The notes under the pieces are model-generated. The model searched no databases. It saw only the letters and a list, made by a program, of their open reading frames with translations, and was not told the origin of the DNA. A stretch of 64,000 nucleotides of DNA from Populus alba (lineage: Eukaryota; Streptophyta; Magnoliopsida; Malpighiales; Salicaceae), in NCBI RefSeq assembly GCF_005239225.2, contig NC_133300.1:2881875-2945874 (forward strand). The letters are read 5' to 3'. Position numbers and translations under genes: made by a program. Every line of letters begins with the position of its first letter. The stretch's first letter is position 1. Below, one piece after another: positions 24,399 through 36,569 of the stretch.

Positions 24399-26870
24399 CT
24401 TTTAAATTTACTCCACATTCTTTCGCTTCCATCCATAGAATTTGATTTGTTTGATTTTTGTTGTTATTTTTTTTAATTGACCCTCTACTATAGATCCCTT
24501 GTGTAAATTTTAGGTTTGATACTCGCAATGAAGTTCGAGCCTTATTTAAACACAACCCTGAAAACTTCCATTAATACTCATCTTGGGATCCTTAAATCTT
24601 TTTGTGGGATACCATGTAGCTATAGATCAAATGAATGATGAAAATAATAGAGTTGTTTATTGCATCCGATCGGGATACAACTCACTTAAATTATCATTTT
24701 GAATTGCATCATAATTCATGGAAACCTCGAAGAGCATGGACATAATTTTGATGGAGACAAGAAATTAATTGCAGGTCTTTAACTACAAAGGAAAACGAGG
24801 GTGCTTTACATGTCCCCTTTTTTCTCCTTTTCTCTTTCACCATTGTCAAAAAACTTGGAAGAACACGCCTTCTGCAGAATGAGAGGCCTCATTTTACTCT
24901 TTCCAAGGCATAATGGATGGAACTCTGAGCCAGTTTTTCAAGATATATATTGTTGGTTAATTAATGTAAATGGTATTTTAAATTTCTTTGAATCTGCTTA
25001 GAACATGACTCACATTAAAGTTTTCATGGGAATCCTGAAAACAAATGAAGAAAAATGAAGTGCTAATTACGCGACAGAGGGCAGCCAATTCCATGGCGTT
25101 TGCTAGGGAATGCAAGAAACAAGATGCTGCAGATGACGCCAATCGTAGCAGGCACAACAATGAGAAGGTCCTTCGCCTCATCCGATGGCGCTGGAAAGAA
25201 GCACTTGGCAACATTCTTGTCAAACAATGAAACTGCTCCGAAAACCAAGATAGACATGAAGGCATGCAAGACATCGATGAACTTGAGCTTGTATTTAGCG
25301 GCCTCTTCCGGCGAAAGCTCCACCGGTGCATCAATAATCCACAAGCCTCTGAAAGTCACCATTCCATACCGGACCTTGCCTCTTGCGTCCCTGAAGCTAT
25401 CGGTGAAGCATAAGAGAAAGCAAGCAAGGCCACACAGGGCCAAAAGACCTGATGTCAGGGTTTGGCTCGTGATGGAGCGACACTGGCCTTCATGTGTTAA
25501 AATTGGAGATAGAATCTGGAATGTGAGGACCGAACCAGTGGGGAGAAGCCTGGCTAAATGCGCCGTGCCTTTGAATGTCTTCCTCATGGCCTTTTGCCCT
25601 GGTGTTTTTTCTGGTTTTTGCAGTACATTTTCTAAAAAGGGTTCTGCAATTTCTGCTCCTTCTTGCACCAATACCTTGATATCCATGGCCTCAATTCACC
25701 TCCAATTTCCGTCGCTCTTTCTGAATTGTCTGATCAGCAAAGAGTTCTGTGGGGAATTGAGGGATTTATTGTGTTAACGAGATGGTTTTAATTTGCAAGA
25801 AGACAGATAGAAACACAAAATTTTAGGAGGTGGTTTTCCAGTTCGTTGTTAGCCAGAATAATTTAGCTAGCTTATGTACAAGGTTGATGGGATAATTTCT
25901 TTCTTTTTTCTTTTTTTCAATTATTCAAACCTTTTCATAACTGTTGTCAAAAAGTTAAGAGATGCAGTTACAATGATGAATGAGTTGGTAAAAAAATTTA
26001 TTGTTGAGGGGTTTCCTTAAAATTACAACCTCCTAATTTGACTACTCCTGTCCAAAGTTAATAAACCTGAATAATATTAGGCTAGTTAACACAGAATTAT
26101 CTAAATCAATTTTTAAAAAAAATTAAAATATGATGTTTTGAAGAATTTGTTTTAAGCTAATTCAGATTGATGGGGTTGACAAGTTCATAGGTTAACTTAT
26201 TAGGTTAATCGGTTCAGCTTCTAGTTTTTTTTTTTTTTAAAATTTAAATTTAAAACTATAATCGAGTTTTGAATCAATCTACCATACCGAGCTGGATTTA
26301 TGTTTTTAGGCTAATTGTCTTTGATGGAATTAAAATTAATTATTGATATTAGTTGTATTGAGTTAATATATTTGATAACAGGATACGATCATCAAAGATT
26401 GAATACCTTGTTGCTTAATTAGGTACAAACAGATCATAAAGAAACTAATAAAAAAACTAATATTCTGCCGGACGGTGAAGGAAAAGTTGTCAAAGAAGTT
26501 TTTGCCTTTTCTGGCATCATCCAACATTTCAGTTCCGTCAATGCTCTATTATTTCTTCCCAGCCTTTGAAAAACAATCTATATATATCTGCTCACAAGAA
26601 CTTGTTCTTGGCTTCTACATCCCTTGCAGTCAAGGTAAGTTTCAACGCTGTATCTTCCTCTCCAAGGGGGTTTTGTTTGTTCTGCATCTTTTCTTCTGCA
26701 CGTGTTTTTTCGTAAGAGGAGCTGAAGTAGTCTACAATTAAACCATTTATAAGCCACCCAATCATGTTTCCATTTCAAATAAATCTTATTTTAAATCCAT
26801 TTGCTACATGCATCTCAACATTTTCTTTGATTAGATACTTCACCATGGCAGATATGATTCTCCAAGGAAC
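24399..26870. repeat. Segmental duplication, unit B (carries DMP copy B)
   Basis: Colinear with 14769-21321 of unit A but without the LTR element inserted there. The left edge at 24399 abuts the cut copia element, with at most a base or so of shared sequence at the join. Beyond 26870 the sequence continues into DNA that unit A lacks. Confidence 0.9.
25063..25686 (-). CDS. DMP: DUF679 domain membrane protein (DMP), copy B
   Basis: 207-residue intronless paralogue of copy A with the same four hydrophobic segments and the same FTDSFRD and GMVTFRGLW motifs. ATG at 25686, stop at 25063. Only four residues differ from copy A (I for V in CRSITSQ, L for V in LLALCG, K for N in FDKNVAK, A for G in LFLAFPSK), so the duplication is recent or kept alike by gene conversion. 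Its upstream region is uninterrupted, so this copy probably keeps the ancestral promoter while copy A does not. Expression divergence is an inference. Function as for copy A. Confidence 0.93.
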   Translation of the reverse strand: MDIKVLVQEGAEIAEPFLENVLQKPEKTPGQKAMRKTFKGTAHLARLLPTGSVLTFQILSPILTHEGQCRSITSQTLTSGLLALCGLACFLLCFTDSFRDARGKVRYGMVTFRGLWIIDAPVELSPEEAAKYKLKFIDVLHAFMSILVFGAVSLFDKNVAKCFFPAPSDEAKDLLIVVPATIGVICSILFLAFPSKRHGIGCPLSRN

Positions 26871-27082
26871 TTGATTGATAGTATGCAAAAAAATGATCAT
26901 GATTCTTAGGCTCTGGTGTGAGCTAAAGAACTGACAAAATATTGTTATTCCAGATGAAATTAAGCTGTACTGTAATGTTGATTGCAGGCATCAAGATTTC
27001 TTCCAAGGTTGTCAATACTCTTCGTGATCGAATCAACAACATCTTCAACTCCTTGATATGGAGGATTGAATTAGGTGCATGA
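26475..27082 (+). pseudogene. Unrecognised small two-exon gene, unit B copy, start codon lost
   Basis: Exon 1 about 26475-26634 ends CAAG|GTAAGT; exon 2 26988-27082 follows a TTGATTGCAG acceptor and ends in TGA. The phases fit exactly: one leftover G joins GC to give Gly, then IKISSKVVNTLRDRINNIF and a tail ending RIELGA. The ATG of unit A reads ACG here, so there is no start at the expected place. The combined product would be about 84 residues. Not recognised: no signal peptide, basic start, hydrophobic middle, amphipathic C-terminal segment. It could equally be an internal fragment of a longer gene. Confidence 0.35.
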
Positions 27083-28360
27083 GAAAAATCTTGAATATTT
27101 GGATTACCAGCAACCACTGCTATGGTTTCTCCAAAAAAAAAATCATTTGATTCCCATTATCACCATGCAAGTCCCAAGCAAAAATTTGCGGAGCATTTTG
27201 TACACTCATTATTCACACAAAAGGGTATTGTCCCCGGCGAGGAGAATGTGCCTGCCTTGCGTGGAGCCTCAGAAGAAACCACAGCTCCCTTGTAGCAGCA
27301 CTGTAAGCCGGTCTGGAAGCTTTGGGGGAGGATCATGCGGTGGTGGGAGTCCCACCGGATTCAGTGGATAGTTTATTTGTAAGATGAAAATAACAGAGCT
27401 CTTCCGATTGCCCTTGGAGGTTACAAAATGAGTTCAATAGCATTTCAAATTTATGCAAAATGGAAATGCATAAATATGAATTTTCACGGATTTATTTTAT
27501 GTTTTTCTTATTATTACTTCAACCAATTATATTTTTATTATTTTGTATTTTTTTTAAAATGCTAGCCAAAAACAATCACAACAAAGTTTGTTCTAGCTCG
27601 ATATAGTGTTCCAGGTAAATTATGAATTTTATCTTTTATTTAAAATACTTTTTTTATATTTTAGATTGTTTTTGATATATTTATATCAAAATTAATTTTT
27701 TTTAAAAAATAAAATAAATATTATTTTAATATATATTTTAACAAAAAAATATTTTAAAAATAACTAGTGATGAGATACTGAAAAATGCTGTCTGAAAATA
27801 TAGTTGAGTCGTGACAAAACTCTATAGGTTATAAGCCACTTTTTTTTATTGGCTAACATCTTCTATAAAATCTGATTATTACAGTTATATATATAAAAAA
27901 AACCTCCACGAAGGTGTTTAAAAGTAAGTTGTAATATTTTTTTTTCAAATTAAATTTAATTTATTTTGTTTTTAAATTTAATTTTTAATATTTTAGATTA
28001 ATTTAATATACTAATAAAAAAATAAATTATATAAAAAAATTATAATTGAATTAACTTGTTGAGGTGAATGATAAGTACCAAGGTTTTAATAAAAATAAAA
28101 GGAATTTACTCGGTATAATTTGATAAAAAATATAAATTAATATGTGACTAGATCAGTTTTAAAAAAATATAATTAAAATCTGTTAGTTTTTAATTGTTTT
28201 TCAAAGTATTATTATTTTTATAAAATAAAAAAAAATGAATTGAACTAAGAAAAACACAGCAAGTCTGGTCATATAAGACGATGTCGTTTAAAAAAACCTA
28301 ACCAGTCAAAGCAAGAGCAAACCAAGTTGTCTTTCAGTTAATGCAATTATGCAACGGTCG
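27083..28360. other. Intergenic, AT-rich, with a MITE-like piece
   Basis: No supported gene. 27220-27370 is GC-richer and opens a frame ending in a Gly/Ser-rich tail (SGSFGGGSCGGGSPTG) that I cannot identify. 27645-27770 resembles the common AT-rich MITE-like repeat. The rest is A/T-rich. Confidence 0.5.
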
Positions 28361-28365
28361 ATTTT

Positions 28366-28582
28366 TTTTATATATATAATAAATCCAGCCTCTCTCTCTC
28401 TCTCTCTCAAAATCTCAACATTTTTCAATTTCAAAAGAAAACCTCTCGCTCTCTCTCTCGCTCTAGTAAGTAGAAGAAAAGAATTTGTACACTTTTAGCC
28501 GTTCAAATTCTCTGTAATAAGGTTTGATTCTTCTTGTAATCATATGAATTACAATTTCGATCAAAGAGAGAGTCTTCATCAG
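28366..28582 (+). promoter_or_regulatory. Candidate promoter, CT-rich leader and short first exon
   Basis: TATA-like TTATATATATAATAAAT at about 28369-28384 is followed by two (CT)n tracts (28391-28409 and 28440-28466), a common plant core-promoter plus leader arrangement. The first ATG (28544) opens a 13-codon exon, MNYNFDQRESLHQ, ending at a CAG|GTACCC donor (28582). A possible next exon from 29116 (after GATGCAG) would add about 21 residues and a stop. The product is not recognised. It may be the start of a decayed gene or a non-coding transcript. Confidence 0.3.
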
Positions 28583-28667
28583 GTACCCATCTCTCAATCT
28601 CCTGCTTTAAATATATAATTCTTCATCAGGTACCCATCTCTCCATCTCCTGCTATAAATATATAATT
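28574..28667 (+). repeat. 47-bp direct tandem duplication spanning a splice donor
   Basis: Two adjacent 47-bp copies (28574-28620, 28621-28667) with two mismatches. Each begins CTTCATCAGGTACCC, so each carries the candidate CAG|GT donor of the short first exon. Confidence 0.9.
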
Positions 28668-29579
28668 TGTTCTTCTTCTCTGTGAATTTTGCTTTATTAT
28701 GGTCAATCTTTGATGGGTCTTTAATTCTTTCTGATTTTTGTGATTATGTTATAGTAACTTTTATGTAAACTTTGCTATTTTTCCCAGTTTGATGTGTTTT
28801 TAATTTTATGTTCATTGTAAATTATGATTTCTTGAATTTATTAAGGGGTTGGATAATTTCCAGAGTTTAAATTTTGTATCTTTTTAGATTTCAAAGGTGA
28901 GTGTTTTCTTTTATTTACTTCTTAAAGAATTAGGATTCAGAGAACAAGAAACCTTTTGATTGATTGGGTTTTATTTTGTGGTTTAAAATTTTAATTTCAC
29001 TTTATATTTAATCGGTTATAAATTTTTGAATTAGCTTTCTCCTATTCTTTCAAAAAAATCGAACTTGAATTTCTGTTAATTTTATATTAACGTTTCCCTC
29101 TTGCTCTTGATGCAGGTTAAAAGACCTAAGCAGATCAATAAATACAGTCAATTGAATCAAAAGAAAAAGATCAAATTTTAAACTTGATTGAAATGGTACG
29201 ATCACTTTGTTTCTTGATAGCCTGATAGGTCTTTTTTGTTGTAATGATCGTGTTTCAATTTTTAAGCATAAATGCAAAATTGAGCTACTGTTTTTGTTAA
29301 TTGTAAAACCATGATTACTCAGAATAATTTACAATTAATTGCAAAATCTTCAAAATTTTATTCCTGCATGTTGGCTTTCCTGTATTAGAAGATACAATTT
29401 TCAAAAAAATATTCAACTGTTCTCCTAATTTAGCAATGAAGAATCAGATTTTTGATAATGAAAACGATTTTTCTCTTTTGGATTCACTGAATGCAGTTGT
29501 AAGTAGCCAATACTAGTATAACTATCACTCATAATCGTTGTTATTGGACCAACGTTGTTATATTGCTGTTGGTGTGGCT

Positions 29580-31228
29580 TTAGGGAATTATGTTTGTGTG
29601 CATTTGTCTCTTTTGAATTCTGAATTTCTGCTCTGGAATAAAGGGAATGAGAGCTGATGGACCAGCATTTCAATGCGTTATTTTGTCTATGCAAACATAA
29701 AAAAAGGTGCTAAAATAAATAGCATTTTTTAGTAAAATGGTTTCATAAATCACTTCTGTAACACCATTCTTTACTTCAAAGTTGATTATTGCTTTGGCAT
29801 GGGCAGGGGTGTTGGGGGTCAGTTTCTTTTCTTTTTGCTTTTCGATTTCGATTTCGCTTTAAAGTCTTACTTCTGATATTATTTGAAGAAAACCCAGCTA
29901 AGCTAAAAATTATCGTGCTGCTTCTTTGAATTGTGGGTTTCTTATTTGATTGGAATAGGTAGTTGGGTTGGGAGTGATTTCTGCCTTGCATAATTTTCTT
30001 ATAGAGTTGTCCTTAATTTCTCATAACTAAACATTGCTCTATCACTGCTATTTATCCAAAACCAATTTTGAATCTTCCGCCCATCTTTTTTTTCATGTAT
30101 TTTCTGGGTTCTTTTCATGTAACTTTTTTATATATAAATAATACTTTGCTTGGACAATAAAATCATTGAGAAATTCGTAGAACCTAAGGAATGAAGAAGC
30201 TAACAATCATCACTTTGCCATTCTCATAGGGCCAGGGATATGGTAAATTAATTTGCTGATGTGATATGATATTTCTCTTTTAGACTTGTATTTGGAATTG
30301 ATTTTTTACAAATACATGATTGAATATATTGGTGAACTTGTCAAACCTCCAATAGATCATGGGAGAAAGCGCTCTATATACAATTCATTAGTGGTGCGTT
30401 TATGTTGAGAATTTTGCCGTTGTCCTTACGTATTTGTCATCTAGCACAACTACAAACTATCATCCTAAAACTAATGTGATTATTTCTGAAAGGTTAATTG
30501 CTTACTGTGTCGAAGTCCTCTACAAAGCTGGTGAGATCCAAGTTTACCTCTTCTTTTCCTTGTTAATGTAAGGCGTGCTGGGATTTGTATGTTTAGATCA
30601 AACTTTATAGCATTTGATTAATCATAAGGGCTGAAAGTGTTGCTCATCTGATTAATCATCACTCGTGTGAGGTGTGGTATCATCTGTTCATCCTGTTTAA
30701 TAGTCTTTCTATTACATATGAAAAGGGCTGAAAGTGTTGCTCATCTGATTAATCATCACTCGTGTGAGGTGTGGTATCATCTGTTCATCTGATTAATCAT
30801 CACTCGTCTTTCTATTACATATGAAAATATGTATAGAAAAGGTCGATGCCATTTATGATTTATAGAAAAGCTTTATGATTAAGTTTTGACAGATAAATTT
30901 CATCCAACTTTATAGCATTTTTCCCTCTTTAACTTCTCAAACTTGCTTGCTTGGAGTTGAAAGGTCACATGGATAATATGCATCTAATATTATTATTTAT
31001 AGATACATTGATTTTGTGGATGTAGGGAATTATGTTTGTTGGCTTTTATCTCTTCCTTTGACTTCTCTGAATTCTTGCCTGAATCATGGGAATGAGAGTT
31101 GATGGAGCAACTCTTCAATGTGTTATTTTTCTATGCAAACTTAAAAAATGGCACTACCATAAATATCATTTTTGTTTTAATAAAAATAACATTTTTTCAG
31201 TAAATTAATTTCATAAATCACTTTCGTG
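29580..31228 (+). repeat. Pair of diverged direct repeats, about 180-205 bp each
   Basis: 29580-29760 and 31022-31228 share TAGGGAATTATGTTTGT, a GGGAATGAGAG(C/T)TGATGGA core, TCTATGCAAAC and a TTTCATAAATCAC end. They differ by many substitutions and small indels, so the duplication is old. The interval between them has no supported gene. Confidence 0.7.
30628..30827 (+). repeat. Tandem repeat, two units of about 97-103 bp
   Basis: Units 30628-30724 and 30725-30827 begin GGGCTGAAAGTGTTGCTC and end CTATTACATATGAAAA. The motif CTGATTAATCATCACTCGT occurs three times, because unit 2 gained an extra copy near 30788. Confidence 0.9.
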
Positions 31229-31231
31229 TTT

Positions 31232-33320
31232 TACCATAAAATACCCTAAAACCCTAAAATACTTTTTTAACCCTAAAATACCCTAAACCCTAATACCCAA
31301 AACCATAAAAAAAAAAAACCCTTAAAAAACCATAACCTTTAAAATACCTTAAATCATAAAAAATCCTAAAAGTCCTCCATCATAAAAAAAACCTAATACC
31401 TAAAACCTAAACAACAAAATACCCTAAACACTAAAAAATCATAAACTCTAACCCAAAAAATACCCTAAAAATACCTTAAACCCTAAAAATACCTTAAACC
31501 CTAAACCTCCAAAAAAAACATTTAACCCTAAAAATACCCTAAACCTCCAAAAAACCACTAAACCCTAAAAATACCCTAAACATTAAAATACTCTTTTTTT
31601 TTTTTGGAAAGTTATGATGATAAATATTAAAATACCCTAAACCCTAAACAATAAAATACTCTAAACCCTAAACCTCCAAAAAACATTAAACCCTAAAATA
31701 AAAAACCCTAAACCCTAAAATAAAATACCTTAAAAATACCCTAAACCCTAAAATATCCTAAACACTAAAATACCCTAAACCCTAAAAACCCTACCCTAAA
31801 CACTTAAAATACCCTAAACCTCCAAAAAACCTTAAACCCTAAACACTAAAATACACTAAACTAAACCCTAAAATACCCTAAACACTAAAAAAAACCCTAA
31901 ACCCTAAATAATAAAAAACCCTAAACCCTAAAAAACCCTAAACCCTAAACAATAAAATACAACTCTAAAAAACTCTAAACCATAAACCCTAAATAATAAA
32001 AAACCCTAACCTTAAATCCTAAACCCTAAACACTAAAATACCCTAAACCCTAAATAATAAAATACAACTCTAAATCCTAAACCCTAAAAAACCCTAATCC
32101 CTAAACCGTAACCCTAAACCCTAAATAATAAAAAAATCATAAACCCTAAAATACCCTAAAACACTAAAAAAACCCTAAACCCTAAATAATAAAAAACCCT
32201 AAACCCTAAACTCTAAAAAACCATAAACCCTAAATAATAAAATACAACTCTAAAAAACCCTAAATCTTAAATAATAAAAAAACCCTAAACCCTAAAATAC
32301 CCTAAACACTAACTAAACCCTAAACCCTAAATAATAAAATACAACTCTAAAAAACCCTAAAACCGTAAACACTAAAATACCCTAAACCTTAAAATACCAT
32401 AAACCCTAAAAAACCATAAACCCTAAACAATAAAATACAACTCTAAAAAACCCTAAACCCTAAACCCTAAATAATAAAAAACCCTAACCCTAAACACTAA
32501 AATACCCTAAACCCTAAATAATAAAATACAACTCTAAACCCTAAACCCTAAACCCTAAAAAACTCTAAACCCTAAATAATAAAAAACCCTAACCGTAACC
32601 CTAAACCCTAAAAAACTCAAAACCCTAAATAATAAAAAACCGTAATCGTAACCCTAAACCCTAAATAATAAAAACCATAAACTCTAAACCCTAAAATACC
32701 CTAAAACACTAAAAAAACCCTAAACCCTAAATAATAAAATACAACTCTAAAAAACCCTAAACCTTAAATAATAAAAAACCCTAAACCCTAAAATACCCTA
32801 AACCCTAAATAATAAAGTACAACTAATAAAACCTAAACCCTAAAATACCATAAACCTAAAAATACCCTAAAACCTAAACAATAAAATACCCTAAACACTA
32901 AAATATTGTAAGCCTAAATAATAAAATACTTAAACCCTAAAACACTAAAATACCAAATGCATACCCTAAACCCTAATACCACAAACTCTAAAATACTCTA
33001 AACCTCATAAACCCTAAACCCTAAATTAAAATACCCTAAACCCTAAAAAACTGTAAAGCGTAAGCCTAAAAATACTCTAAACCCTAAAATAAAATACTAT
33101 AAACCCTAAAAAATCTCTAAACACTAAAATACCATAAACCCTAAACCCTAAAATAAAATACCCTAAATTCTAAAAATACCTTAAACTCTAAATCCTGACT
33201 AAACCTTACATTTCAAGCTAATAATAACTATTAACTATAAACCATAAACCCTAAAATACAATATACCCTTAAAAAAAAAACCCAACTCCTAAAATATCTT
33301 AAACACTAACTCCTAAAAAA
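31232..33320 (+). repeat. Interstitial telomere-like (CCCTAAA) degenerate array
   Basis: About 2.1 kb built from CCCTAAA and close variants (CCCTAAAATA, CCCTAAATAATAAAA, ACTCTAAAAAA). All are in the C-rich orientation on the plus strand; I see no switch to the TTTAGGG strand. A composite unit, CCCTAAATAATAAAATACAA followed by CTCTAAAAAA, recurs many times between about 31945 and 32830. Perfect consecutive CCCTAAA units are few (two to four in a row), so this is an old or satellite-like block, not a fresh telomere. Confidence 0.95.
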
Positions 33321-36045
33321 ATTCTATATTAGCTATTTTATAATATGCTTGACAAAATTGTAAAGTCTTGAAAAAAATAATTAATGGCTTCTTCTTGTTG
33401 TTTTTTTAGTGGAAATGATATATCACAAAAGAGGATTAATTTTTTCATGTATTGTTTTCTTTCATTTTTTTATTGATCAAGTTAAAAATGTTTGTTTTCT
33501 CATTTGGTTTTCTAAGTGAGGTCCAGGACCAACATTCATAAAAAACCAAGTATACAACCCTTGAATTATTTTTTAAAATATGCTCTCCTACGATGATATT
33601 ATGATTAGCTTACTTTATCATTTTGCTCTTGTATTTATCTCAATTATTAAAAAATGTCTCCACATTAAAAATTTATTTAACAACTTTTTATACTTATAAA
33701 TTTGGTTCAATTAAAACGATCAGTGGTTAATTGTTATCCAATTGCTCCATTGATTGGGTACAATTTGGATAAACAATTTTCATATAAAATGACTTGAAAA
33801 GGTGAAAATATTCTTGGTAGCACTGAATGATCTTGCCAGGAAATCAATGTCGAGCGTCTCAAAGTCATCTTGGTAGAAAAAAGACATAAAAAGCATCCCC
33901 AAAGTGCCTCAATCGACAAGATGCAACCTTCCATTTATTAGTGAAGAAAAACCACACCAAGAATGGGCCCTTCTTGTATGAGGCAAAATAATTTAGGTGA
34001 AGAAAGGGTACCAAATAATGGAGCTAATTTCTACTTGGTTGTTTTATTAATTTGACTAGGGACAGTTATGCTGTTGTTTGCAAAACATTCCAAAATTAGT
34101 TAAATATTTAAATGTTCAGATCTTAAACAATTCATCTTTATTATAATACTAATATAAGTACAAGAATTTCATTCTTTCAAATAATCTATTTGAATTAAAG
34201 TTATTAAATCCAACATGTTCGATTGACGAGTTAGCTCTAATTAATCTAAAATTACATTATTTTATATATAAAAAAATTCAACTGAGTTTTTATCACAGAT
34301 AAACTGAATCATATCAAATCAGTTCCTTCAATTTAGTTTAAAACTCGATTCGGAGAGGTTAGGTGCGGGGTTGATTTGCCGAAACACTAATCTAAGTTAG
34401 AATCCGAAGTTATATACATGGAAAACGAAACCTCGACCCTTCATACTTGAGCCAGAGGTAAAAGTGAAGTATTATGATCACAGTATATGAAGTGAAGTCA
34501 ACATCATTAATTTCAGTGAAGAAACATGAATGGTGCCTGTGTCTGAAGAAAATGGAGCAAGCCTTCATCGATTTTGAGTTTCCAGTTTCCAAATCGATGC
34601 AGGTGATGGAAGGAATCAATGCTTCAATCAGCATTTCTTTGCCGGCACGATTTAGTGAGCCTCCCTATGTGGAAATTTGATAAGAAACATGCTACACTTT
34701 AATTAATTTACTATTTTTGCTGCATTTATAATCCGTTTGTTTTTTAGTCTTAAAAATAATTTTGAAAAGGGTTGAATTTTTTTTATTTTTTAATATTTTT
34801 ATATCATTTTAATATACTAATATTAAAAAATATATATATTACTTCGAGTGCTAGAGAAATATATGTGAAGATGCCTACTACATCAACTTTCTCAAATGAG
34901 AGTAGCAAAAGTGTGCTTGGTTTTTGTTAAGGTGGCTTTTTCAAAGATTTTAAAATAGAAAGGGCTTTGATTTTCAAATGATGTGATTTTACCGTCTTTA
35001 TCAAAATTTTTAAAAAACTCAATTCAACAACCTTTTCTTCTTAGGTCAAAAAGCACTACCAAAAAGGTTTGTTTTTCACCTAAACTCGAATCAAATTTTA
35101 TATATTTGTTATAAAAATTGTAAAAAATTAAATAATTAAGTTGATGATTTATGAGTTTAAAACTTTGATTTAAGTTAGATTTTATATCGAATTAAGTTGC
35201 GGGTTAACTCGATCAAATCTGATTGATTCTAATGTTAATTAATTTGTAATTTAGTTAATTTGGTCAAAATTTAAGTGAAAATCAGTTGAATTTTTTTAAA
35301 AAATTAAAATAATATTTTAGATAAATTCATGTTTGGATAGACCTACCTACCCTTGTATCCAAACCTTGAAACCAGACTTGGAATTATGCTCTTTTTATAC
35401 GCTATCCATTCCTCAAGCCGATAAAAAGCATATTGTTGATTCCAAAGTTAGAGATTTTATAATGATTTTACTGTTTATCATGACTTGAGATCATGATTTT
35501 GTAATTACGACTCATAAAGAAGAATAGATCAATAATGAATTATTATACTAGTGATTGATTGCTACAGCATGGTAACCAAAATTCAAAAGGTGTGTGGTGT
35601 GTATTAACAAAAAAACAAAGTGATTGTCGAGTGGGGTTGCAATGAATTTTGTTGGGATATTTCATTTTAGAATTTTTGAGATCTTTTATAAAATTAAACT
35701 GGTTGGAAACACGGTGTAAATCATATTTTATAAAAAAATTTTTTTTAAAAAATTTTTTTTGTATATTTTAAATCGTTTTGATGTACTGATTTCAAAAATA
35801 ATTTTTTAAAAATAAAAAAAATATCATTTTGATATGTTTCAATACAAAAAATATTTTAAAAAGCAACTGCAACTACACTTCCAAACAAGTTAATTTCACA
35901 AATTTAAGCATACTTTTTTAAACTGGTCTTTAAAAAATTAGGTTATTTTCAAATTCAGGAGTAAGATTGAGGAAATAGAATTCATTGTACTTTTAAGCAA
36001 ATTAATGATGTATCATAAATAACTAATATAAATCTTGGAGGAATG

Positions 36046-36047
<2 letters not shown>

Positions 36048-36099
<52 letters not shown>
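36048..36099. repeat. (AT)n microsatellite
   Basis: About 52 bases of uninterrupted alternating TA, the longest in the window; likely polymorphic. Confidence 0.95.
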
Positions 36100-36101
<2 letters not shown>

Positions 36102-36569
36102 TATGTAAAAGCTTTAAATTTAAGGATATATTTTATAAACTTAAAAATGGAGACTAAAATGGATGTCATATCTCTAGACATCAATAAGTTCTGTCCCATC
36201 CTCAACTTTTCTCATTTCTAACTCGGAGAATTTTATTTAATTATTTTTAAGTGGGAGGATTTAAAAGAAAATGAGAGATGAAAGATACCATTTTAGATCA
36301 ATCAACGACTTTTATGATATCATTGGAGAAAAATGGAGCAGAAGGGAAATAAAGTTTTTTTTTTTTTTTTGTAAAAGACCTCTAGGCATATTCGGGTTCA
36401 TTGGTTCCTAAAATTGTAAAATTATCTCGAATACAATTCCTCGTTTTATTTATTTATTTATTTAGAGAAAGCAATTCATGTTTTTATAATGGAAGGAAAA
36501 GTTGCTCTTCTAGTAGGTTTGCTCTTCTAGCAGGTTAATAAGATGTTGAAGCGCTTCTTTCAATAAATT

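Noticed and set aside
27075..27371. 98-codon frame with a Gly-rich tail
   Set aside because: It overlaps the last exon of the small two-exon gene in another frame and has no recognisable domain; kept only as a note in the intergenic entry.
31232..33320. A true chromosome end, or a CRISPR-like array
   Set aside because: Single-copy sequence and genes continue on both sides, units are too short and degenerate for a CRISPR array, and this is a plant nuclear sequence.
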